Assembly: GCF_024385525.1 (NCBI RefSeq)
Contig: NZ_JANFLU010000011.1
Span: forward strand, 248,001 to 312,000
Length of the DNA: 64,000 nucleotides
Origin: Arthrobacter sp. zg-Y238
Lineage (GTDB): Bacteria > Actinomycetota > Actinomycetes > Actinomycetales > Micrococcaceae
Direction: 5' to 3'
The position numbers and the translations under genes are program-made. Every line of letters begins with the position of its first letter. The first letter of the stretch is position 1. Of the stretch, positions 23,792-30,327 are shown piece after piece. The notes under the pieces are model-generated. The model did no database searches. It saw only the letters and a program-made list of their open reading frames with translations, and was not told where the DNA came from.

Positions 23792-24382
23792 TTAGAGCGA
23801 GCGGGCTGCGGTGGGGATCAGGTCCATCACGGTGCGCCCCTGGGCGCGTTCGCCGATGGCCTTGAAGCTCCAGCCGGAGCCTTCGCGGCCAACCTTGGCC
23901 ATAACCATGGCCGTGTGGGTGCCGGCGTCGGTCAGCTGGTACCGGGCGATTTCCGGGCTGCCGGGCGTGGAGTCGTCGATCAGGCGGCAGAAGGCGTTCT
24001 GCACCTGGTCGAAGGTCTGCCGGCTGTAGCTGGAGATCACGAACACAATGTTCTGCACAGCGGGGGAGACGGCTGCCAGGTTCACCAGGATGACCTCGTC
24101 GTCGCCCTCGCCGGCGCCGGTGAGGTTGTCCCCGGTGTGCTTGGTGGAGCCGTCCTTGCTGGCGAGCTGGCCGTACCAGACCTGGTCAACAGCGTTGCCG
24201 TTGGCGTCGAAGAAGATGGCCGAGGCATCGAGGTCCACTTCCGCGGTCTTCTTGCCGCCGAACAGGCCGCGCTTGACCGGGGCTGCGGAATCCCAGCCCA
24301 GTCCCAGGCGGGTCTTGCTCAGCGCTCCGCCGTCCTTCTTCGTCAGTGACAGCGACTGACCTTTTTCCAGGCTCAGGCCCAT
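23792..24382 (-). CDS. TerD-family protein
   Basis: 196 residues starting MGLSLEKGQSLSLTKKDGGALS. GLGWDSAAPVKRGLFGGKKTAEVDLDASAIFFD has an inserted basic stretch between GLGWD and the acidic VDLDAS. The second acidic site, DNLTGAGEGDDEVILVNL, is intact. The C-terminus (EGSGWSFKAIGERAQGRTVMDLIPTAA) differs from the TDFG ending, resembling the TerZ/TerA-side variants of the family. It is the second gene of the operon, 12 bp after the TerC-like gene. Confidence 0.9.
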   Translation of the reverse strand: MGLSLEKGQSLSLTKKDGGALSKTRLGLGWDSAAPVKRGLFGGKKTAEVDLDASAIFFDANGNAVDQVWYGQLASKDGSTKHTGDNLTGAGEGDDEVILVNLAAVSPAVQNIVFVISSYSRQTFDQVQNAFCRLIDDSTPGSPEIARYQLTDAGTHTAMVMAKVGREGSGWSFKAIGERAQGRTVMDLIPTAARSL

Positions 24383-24394
24383 GATTCTCCCTCG

Positions 24395-25504
24395 TTAGTT
24401 TGTGTAGACAGGTTCTGTGGCTGCGCCCGACTTCGCTGCGCGCTTGTTGCGCACAATCGAGGAGGTCAGCGACGCGAGGATGAAGACCACGCCGATGAGG
24501 CCGGTGATGACCTCGTTGATCTCGATTTCGATGGTGAGCAGCAGGATGGCTGCCAGGGCGCCGATGGCCCAGTGGGCACCGTGGTCCAGGTAAACGAACT
24601 CGTCCAGGGTGCCCTGCTTCACGAGGAAGACGGTCAGGGAACGGACGAAGATCGCACCGATGAGGCCAAGGCCCAGGGCAATGATGATGGGGTCCGAGGT
24701 GATCGCGAAGGCGCCGATGACACCGTCGAAGGAGAAGGACGCGTCGATGACTTCCAGATAGAGGAAGAGCATGAAGGCGGCCTTGCCGGTGGCCTTCACC
24801 AGTGCGCCGTTGCCGGACTTCGGGGCACGTGCCTCGACGTCGTCGGCATCGAAGTCGTCGTCGCCGTCGACGTCGAACATGTCACCCAGGCCGGTGACCA
24901 GCAGGTAGGTGATCAGGCCGGCGGCGCCGGCGACGAAGACGTCCGTGGTGTGCGAGGGATCCGAGAGGGCACCGGCGGCCAGCAGGGCACCGAGGCCTAC
25001 GATCAGGGAAGCGCCGTTGACCTTGCCGACCTTGGCGAACGGGGTTTCCAGCCAGCGCAGCCACCGGATGTCACGGTCTTCGAACATGAAGTCCAGGAAG
25101 ATCATCAGCAGGAACAGGCCACCGAAGGCGGCGATCTGCGGGTGGGCTTCATGCAGGAGGTAGCCGTAGCTGCCGGGCTCGTCCGGGTCGCCCTTCTCGA
25201 GGGCCAGCTGCAGGGCTTCGATCGGGTTGATGCTGGCGGTGACGCCGACAATGACGAGCGGGAAGACGATGCGCATGCCGACGACGGCGATCAGGATGCC
25301 CACGGTGAGGAACATCTTCTGCCAGAAGGGGCTCATTTTTTCGAGGATGCGCGCGTTGACCACGGCGTTGTCGAAACTAAGGCTGATTTCGAGGACACCC
25401 AGGATGGCGCAGAGGATAAGTGCCTCTACCCCGCCGTAGAAGAACGCCGTTACCAGCGCGGCGGCCGTGATGACAAACGACCAACCGAAAGTTTTGAAAA
25501 ACAC
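24395..25504 (-). CDS. TerC/DUF475-family integral membrane protein
   Basis: 369 residues from the GTG at 25504, chosen because AAGGAG lies 11 bp upstream and the following residues (MFFKTFGWSFVITAAAL) begin the first membrane segment. About nine hydrophobic segments are present. Two acidic, metal-ligand-type membrane motifs, EISLSFDNAVVNARIL and EVIDASFSFDGVIGAF, are the TerC hallmark. An acidic loop (DMFDVDGDDDFDADDVEARA) lies between them. TerC proteins are the membrane hub of the Ter stress complex and some export Mn2+. It is the first gene of the leftward operon. Confidence 0.9.
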   Translation of the reverse strand: MFFKTFGWSFVITAAALVTAFFYGGVEALILCAILGVLEISLSFDNAVVNARILEKMSPFWQKMFLTVGILIAVVGMRIVFPLVIVGVTASINPIEALQLALEKGDPDEPGSYGYLLHEAHPQIAAFGGLFLLMIFLDFMFEDRDIRWLRWLETPFAKVGKVNGASLIVGLGALLAAGALSDPSHTTDVFVAGAAGLITYLLVTGLGDMFDVDGDDDFDADDVEARAPKSGNGALVKATGKAAFMLFLYLEVIDASFSFDGVIGAFAITSDPIIIALGLGLIGAIFVRSLTVFLVKQGTLDEFVYLDHGAHWAIGALAAILLLTIEIEINEVITGLIGVVFILASLTSSIVRNKRAAKSGAATEPVYTN

Positions 25505-25814
25505 TCTGCTTGCAGCTCCTTCAGTTCCTGCGCGCAGCCGGTGGGGCGGGAAGGGCAAAAACTAGGTAGAGGATGGCTTCATCCAAAATCGAATTAGGCT
25601 TCAGTATGTCGCACCCCGGACACCGCGGGCAACTACCGGCGGTGACGTTCGCGGAGAGGGTAGAGCCGAGGGAGTGCAGGCCACCGGAGCGGCGGCCGAC
25701 GGCGGTCGTCCGGCCCGTCCCTTGACGGGGCTGCGGCGATTGGGCGGCGGCCCCGCGGTCTGAAACAATAATGGAAAGCCTGCTTACTCAGGCACCCATT
25801 TGAAGGAGGACTGC
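25505..25814. other. Divergent promoter region between the Ter operon and a small rightward gene
   Basis: No gene is seen in these 310 bp. The part nearest the TerC-like gene is AT-richer (25560-25610) and holds a 5-bp inverted repeat (GGATG..CATCC at 25571-25584), so the Ter operon promoter probably lies here. I cannot point to a convincing -35/-10 pair. An AACAATAATGG stretch near 25765 may belong to the rightward promoter. Confidence 0.4.
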
Positions 25815-26120
25815 ATGCAGGACGAAAAGTATGGGAACGGAAATCCGGAACCGGTTATGAACATTCCGGCAGCCGACGTCGTCAGCGGCGGCGCATCCGC
25901 CGCCCCGCCCGCGCAGGTGGACCCCGCCGAGGTTGCCATCCTGGCCGAGGCCGAAGATCCGGGTACCGACCCGCTCCGGCTGCAGGAACTGGCCACCGAC
26001 TATCCGCTGGCCCGCCCCGCGGTGGCAGCCAACCCTGCTGCCGGCCCGGAACTGCTTGCCTGGCTCGGCGCTCTTGGCGACGCCGGCGTGAACGAAGCAC
26101 TTGCGCGCCGCGGCCGCTAG
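25815..26120 (+). CDS. Small variant leucine-rich-repeat protein
   Basis: 101 residues from the ATG at 25815, with an excellent AAGGAGGA site. The N-terminal third is a flexible Gly/Ala/Pro segment. The C-terminal ~65 residues (PAEVAILAEAEDPGTDPLRLQELATDYPLARPAVAANPAAGPELLAWLGALGDAGVNEALARRGR) form a variant leucine-rich-repeat unit. The same unit, nearly position by position, ends the large membrane protein at 30328-32628. It is soluble and probably a protein-interaction module. A strong terminator follows, so it is monocistronic. Confidence 0.75.
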   Translation: MQDEKYGNGNPEPVMNIPAADVVSGGASAAPPAQVDPAEVAILAEAEDPGTDPLRLQELATDYPLARPAVAANPAAGPELLAWLGALGDAGVNEALARRGR

Positions 26121-26137
26121 CCGCCACTGAGAACCAG

Positions 26138-26181
26138 AACGTCCCGCTGCAGGAAGTCGATGCAGCGGGACGTTCCTTTTA
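26138..26181 (+). terminator. Strong intrinsic terminator
   Basis: A 14-bp perfect stem (26138-26151 with 26161-26174) and a 9-nt loop are followed by CCTTTTAAA. It ends the transcript of the small variant-LRR gene 18 bp upstream. Confidence 0.9.
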
Positions 26182-26323
26182 AAGAAGCAATTCCCTACGC
26201 CTAAGGGACGATTTCGTACGCGGGAATCGCGGTAACGGGCTTTGAGGGTGCCTAAGGATAGTCTGACGAGGAGAGAAGTGAACAGGCGCCTGGAGTGCAG
26301 GTGCTGTCCTGAGGGGGATGTAA

Positions 26324-27472
26324 ATGACAGATGCAAAGTTCGAGGCACGGTTGGCAGTGCTGGCTGAATGGGCGCGAGAAGCGGCGGTCCAAGGGCACCC
26401 GGTTCCGTCTGAAACCGATCTAGAGACGATCAGTCGGCTAAAGGATGCTTCCACCGACCAAGTGGACCGGCAGGCTGTAGAGCCTTGGCTGCCCACCATT
26501 CAGTGGCTGTTGAAACAGGCAGCTTTCGGGGTCTCCGCACCTCATCTGCAGCTGCCCATTGAGCTGGCGCGTCCTCTGGGTTTCGTGGAAGCGATTGAGG
26601 AAGTTCCCAGCCCTCAGGATCCTGCTCCAGTGATTGTCTCCTCGGAGGTTGCACCAAGTGTGCCTGTTCCGCCGCAGCCGGCAGCTACCGTTGAGGTCAG
26701 TCTTGTGGACGTAGTGCCCGCACAAAAGGGTGAGGCGGAAGGCACCATGACGGTGGTTGCCAAAATCAAGCCGGCAACAGCGCAGAGCCGAATGCCGAAA
26801 TGGGAATCGGACGCGCGTGAGCACGTAACGGCAGCCGTGAAAAAATTCGCGAAACCGCTGCAGAGTCTCCTTGAGCGGGATGCCAACGAGGGCGATACCC
26901 GGCTCGTCGTGACCGATCTGCTCTGTGAAGGCCTCGGCTATGACAAGTTCCGGGACCTCACCACGGAATACATGGTGAAGCAGGATTTCGCGGACTATGG
27001 CGTTCGCATCGACAAGCAGCTTGTCGGTTTTATTGAAGTGAAGCGCATCAGCCAGAAATTGAATGAGCGTCACCTCCGCCAGGTTCAGATGTACGCAGTA
27101 AACGAGGGCGTCGAATGGATGGTCCTCACCAATGGGCAGGTTTGGCGTGCCTACCACCTGACCGGTGGGCTGCCTGTGGTGGTGGATATGGCGTTCGAAG
27201 TGGATCTGCTCGGTCCCGAGAGTGTGGCCGAAAAAGCGGAAAAGCTCTTCTACCTTCACCGGGAAGCGCTTAAGCGCCGGAAGATTGACGAACTCTGGAA
27301 GCACCGCGCGGCTACATCCCCTGAAGCGCTGTTGGATATCCTCCTCTCCGATACAGTGCTGGATGCCATCCGCAAGGAGGTCAAGCGCAATAGCGGTATC
27401 TCCACTACCGTGCAGGACCTGGCGACCGTGCTGCGTATGGAAGTTGTCGACCGAAAGCTCATTGCGAAGTAG
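26324..27472 (+). CDS. Orphan HsdR_N-like PD-(D/E)XK nuclease-domain protein
   Basis: 382 residues. The N-terminal ~150 residues are helical then Pro/Val-rich. Residues ~165-285 match the N-terminal nuclease domain of type I restriction R subunits: VVTDLLCEGLGYDKFRDLTTEYMVKQDFADYGVRIDKQLVGFIEVKRISQKL...RQVQMYAVNEGVEWMVLTNGQVWRAYHL. The nuclease core is Asp 230 and Glu 238-Val-Lys 240. No helicase domain, HsdM or HsdS is present, and the protein ends after a ~90-residue helical tail. Codons are less GC-biased than the neighbours', suggesting acquisition. It may be a stand-alone defence or repair nuclease; the role is unknown. Confidence 0.75.
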   Translation: MTDAKFEARLAVLAEWAREAAVQGHPVPSETDLETISRLKDASTDQVDRQAVEPWLPTIQWLLKQAAFGVSAPHLQLPIELARPLGFVEAIEEVPSPQDPAPVIVSSEVAPSVPVPPQPAATVEVSLVDVVPAQKGEAEGTMTVVAKIKPATAQSRMPKWESDAREHVTAAVKKFAKPLQSLLERDANEGDTRLVVTDLLCEGLGYDKFRDLTTEYMVKQDFADYGVRIDKQLVGFIEVKRISQKLNERHLRQVQMYAVNEGVEWMVLTNGQVWRAYHLTGGLPVVVDMAFEVDLLGPESVAEKAEKLFYLHREALKRRKIDELWKHRAATSPEALLDILLSDTVLDAIRKEVKRNSGISTTVQDLATVLRMEVVDRKLIAK

Positions 27473-27722
27473 CTCAAGCGGATAGGGGTAGAGGCTCATT
27501 CGTGGATCTTGGGCGGATGGGGTCGGGTCTTCGTCGGCGGCGGTTCTGAATCCACCGCCGAAACCTTCGACGACAGCTACGTTCTCGACGTCAGTCTCAG
27601 CCGCTGAAACTGCCCCCTCGCCTGACCACGGCCCGTGCTAGGGTCTAGTGCCGTACGTATCTGTTGGCTCGGGGGACCATCACTTACTCCTTCCGGGTCC
27701 TTGCTGACATCCTGGGGGAGTC
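27473..27722 (+). other. Intergenic region with a possible gene remnant (27509-27607)
   Basis: In one frame from 27509 to a TGA at 27605-27607 the DNA reads as a protein-like tail (GRVFVGGGSESTAETF...SYVLDVSLSR) with GC-biased codon use, but it has no start or upstream body. It may be the stump of a deleted gene. The last ~60 bp (CTAGGGTCTAGTG, 27638-27650) may hold the promoter of the next gene. Confidence 0.25.
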
Positions 27723-30242
27723 TTGAAACACTGCACGTCCTGCGGCGCTGAACTGCAGCCGCATTGGAAATTCTGTACCAATTGCCAGGCGCCTCAGCCG
27801 GCACTGTCGGGCGGCGAAACCACCGCTCCTCAGGGCACGGAAGCCGATGCTGCCCCGGGTTCCGGAACGCACCGCGCCGACTCCCCGCAGGCCGGAGCCC
27901 CGCAGGCAGCCTCCCCTCAGGCCGTCGACTCCCAGAGCCCGGCCCAGGCCGAGCAGCAGACGCAGCGGTTCGAGCAGGCTCCGGCACAGCAGCACAGCGA
28001 GCAGCCGACGCAGCGGTTCGAGCAGGCTCCGGCACAGCAGCACAGCGAGCAGCCGACGCAGCGGTTCGAGCAGGCTCCGGCCCAGCAGCACAGCGAGCAG
28101 CCGACTGCAGCTATGCGCACTCCGGCTGCACCCACTTCAGTTTTCGACCCACCCTTTGTCTCGCAGGCTGCGGCCCAGTCGGGATCCGGCCAGCCCGGCA
28201 CCGGTTACACCGGCCCCGCCGGCTCAGGTCCCGCGCCCGGAGGCCCGGCCGCCGGTGGTCCCAATTCGGGTGGTCCCAACTACGGTGCTCCCAACGACGG
28301 CGGCCCCGCTGGCCCGCAGGGACCCGCCGGACCCGGCGCGCCGTCGTCGGGCGGCAAAAAGCCCTCCCGCAAGCTGACGATCATCCTGGTCTCCGTGCTG
28401 GCCCTCCTCGTAGTCCTTGGGCTGGCAGCGTTCTTCATCGTGCAGAACATGGTCCGCGGAGGTGCCGGGTCCGCCGAAGGCGCTGCCGACAAGGTGGTGG
28501 AGGCCATCGAGTCCAAGGACATCATTGGACTGGCCACCATGGTGCCGCCGGAGGAACGCGAACCGCTCCAGCGCATCCAGGAACAAGTGATGGACAAGGC
28601 CGAGGAATTCCAGCTGGAGGAAGCGATCAATAAGGTCGCCGACGAAGAAACGGAAATCGACGACGAACTGACCTTCGACGGCATGAGCATCACCTTCGAG
28701 GGTGTCGATCCCGAGGTCACCGAGATTGACGACTCTACTGCGCTGATCAAGTACACCTCCGGTGAGGCACGGATTCAGCTGGATCCGGCTGAAACCACCG
28801 GAGCCATCCGCTCCGGTCTCGAGGCCGGCGGCTACGAAGACGAAGAAAAGATCGATGAGACCGTCCAGCTCAACGAAATGGGACCGGATGGCTCTCCGCT
28901 GACCCTGGTGGCCACCGAACGTGACGGCCGTTGGTACGTGAGCCCGATGTACAGCATCGTTGAAATGATCAACGAGAGCGAAGGCTACGACCGCGGCAGC
29001 GTTCCCGAAACAGCGGGCGGCAGCGACAGCCCGGCCGCAGCAGCGCAGGCCGCAGTAGAGGCCGTTCCAGACGTGGTTTCCGAAGGAAGCCTGGAGGCTC
29101 TGGCCGGGACACTCTCCATCCACGAAGGCAGCCTGCTGTTCCTGTACCAGGACCTGTTTGACGACATGATGGCCGGGGCGAGCGGAGAAGAGCTGAATAT
29201 CAGCGACGTGCGCTTCACGGATGGCGACAAGGACGGCGACCGTGCCGTCGCCGTCGTCGAGAACATCACGGTTGAAAGCGAATACGGTGACAAGATCACC
29301 CTGACCAGCGACTGCATCGAAGGTGAGCGGGAGTCCGACAGCATCTGCTTCAGCGATTCCGGTTACTCCATTGAGCCCTCCATGGAGATGCTGGGCGGCG
29401 CGAAGATCATGAGCCTGACCACCATTGAGGAGGAAGGCAAGTGGCGGGTGAGCCTGGGGCACACCATTGCGGACTGGGTCATCAACTGGACCGATTCCCT
29501 GACCCGTGAGCAGGCGCTGGCCCTGATGCAGCTCGCGAACACCGAGGATGCCACCGGAGATATCAGCGTGGACGAATCCACCGAGGTGGAGTTCAACTCG
29601 GCGGGCTTCGCGGTCCTCAATCTGACGGTGGACGAGGACATGGCTCTGGAACCGGAAGACGGCGACTTCGGCGACATGCTGGTGTACTCCGAGGACGGCA
29701 AGGAGCAGATCGCGGACCTCGGATGGGGCGATGAGGTCGAGGCGGGCAACTACAAGCTCGTGGTCTTCGCCGGCTCGGAATGGCAGGAAGGGTTCGCCGA
29801 AAAGGGCAACGACTTCGAGCACTCCGCCGACCTGACCCTGGTTGAGGGGAAGGGCTACGACTTTTCCAATGACTCGGACTACTCTGACTCGGATTACTCC
29901 GCGGATTCAGTGCCTTCCGGCTCGTACATCAGCAGTGATTTCGGAGTGCTTTCCACCGGGTCCTCGGCAGAGTCCGTGAAGAGCCACACCATCGCGGGCG
30001 CGGACGTCGAAGCCGATCTGGAGATCAGCGCTCTCGGCTCATCGACTTCAACGATCGTGCTTGGCATCACGCTGGACGGTAAGGAAGAGAAGCTCGAAAT
30101 CCCGATGGGGGAGAGGGTCGAGTACTCCATCGCCTACCCCAATGACGGCAAGGACCATGAGCTGAAAGTCCAGATTCTGTCTTCCACTCCGGAGACCGAC
30201 TTCGACCTCGTGAGCTACACGGTCGCGGTCAAGACGAAGTAG
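27723..30242 (+). CDS. Zinc-ribbon membrane protein with tandem repeats and large exported part
   Basis: 839 residues starting at TTG after GGGGGAG. An N-terminal zinc ribbon has Cys 4, 7, 18 and 21 (CTSC...CTNC). A ~180-residue Gln/Pro/Ala/Gly-rich linker includes three copies of a 16-residue repeat. One transmembrane helix follows at about residues 218-240 (LTIILVSVLALLVVLGLAAFFIV). The ~600-residue extracytoplasmic part is very acidic and contains two related alpha/beta modules (AADKVVEAIESKDIIGLATMVPP..., TLSIHEGSLLFLYQD...) and a Ser/Asp/Tyr-rich stretch. This plan resembles zinc-ribbon, single-TM envelope proteins such as TcaA. The role is unknown, probably envelope sensing or maintenance. 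Confidence 0.75.
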   Translation: MKHCTSCGAELQPHWKFCTNCQAPQPALSGGETTAPQGTEADAAPGSGTHRADSPQAGAPQAASPQAVDSQSPAQAEQQTQRFEQAPAQQHSEQPTQRFEQAPAQQHSEQPTQRFEQAPAQQHSEQPTAAMRTPAAPTSVFDPPFVSQAAAQSGSGQPGTGYTGPAGSGPAPGGPAAGGPNSGGPNYGAPNDGGPAGPQGPAGPGAPSSGGKKPSRKLTIILVSVLALLVVLGLAAFFIVQNMVRGGAGSAEGAADKVVEAIESKDIIGLATMVPPEEREPLQRIQEQVMDKAEEFQLEEAINKVADEETEIDDELTFDGMSITFEGVDPEVTEIDDSTALIKYTSGEARIQLDPAETTGAIRSGLEAGGYEDEEKIDETVQLNEMGPDGSPLTLVATERDGRWYVSPMYSIVEMINESEGYDRGSVPETAGGSDSPAAAAQAAVEAVPDVVSEGSLEALAGTLSIHEGSLLFLYQDLFDDMMAGASGEELNISDVRFTDGDKDGDRAVAVVENITVESEYGDKITLTSDCIEGERESDSICFSDSGYSIEPSMEMLGGAKIMSLTTIEEEGKWRVSLGHTIADWVINWTDSLTREQALALMQLANTEDATGDISVDESTEVEFNSAGFAVLNLTVDEDMALEPEDGDFGDMLVYSEDGKEQIADLGWGDEVEAGNYKLVVFAGSEWQEGFAEKGNDFEHSADLTLVEGKGYDFSNDSDYSDSDYSADSVPSGSYISSDFGVLSTGSSAESVKSHTIAGADVEADLEISALGSSTSTIVLGITLDGKEEKLEIPMGERVEYSIAYPNDGKDHELKVQILSSTPETDFDLVSYTVAVKTK
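27963..28106 (+). repeat. Three 48-bp tandem repeats encoding QRFEQAPAQQHSEQPT
   Basis: Units at 27963-28010, 28011-28058 and 28059-28106 are near-identical and in frame inside the zinc-ribbon protein gene. Such perfect coding repeats expand and contract by slippage, so length may vary between strains. The encoded 16-residue unit is a Gln-rich spacer between the cytoplasmic ribbon and the membrane helix. Confidence 0.95.
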
Positions 30243-30327
30243 CAGGCTTCCCGGCGGGCGGTCCAGCCTGTTTCCGGTCTGCCGGGCCACCGGCATAAAT
30301 GATTCTTGAAGATCCAAGGAAGGCGTT

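Noticed and set aside
24572-25597. A 341-codon plus-strand frame in the TerC region
   Set aside because: It is an antisense shadow of the TerC/DUF475 gene; its translation is rich in Glu, Gly, Asp and Gln without motifs.
26324-27472. Complete type I restriction system
   Set aside because: Only an HsdR N-terminal-like domain is present; there are no helicase motifs and no hsdM or hsdS genes in the window.
27963-28106. CRISPR-like regular repeats
   Set aside because: The units are directly adjacent without spacers and encode an in-frame 16-residue protein repeat. No cas genes are present.
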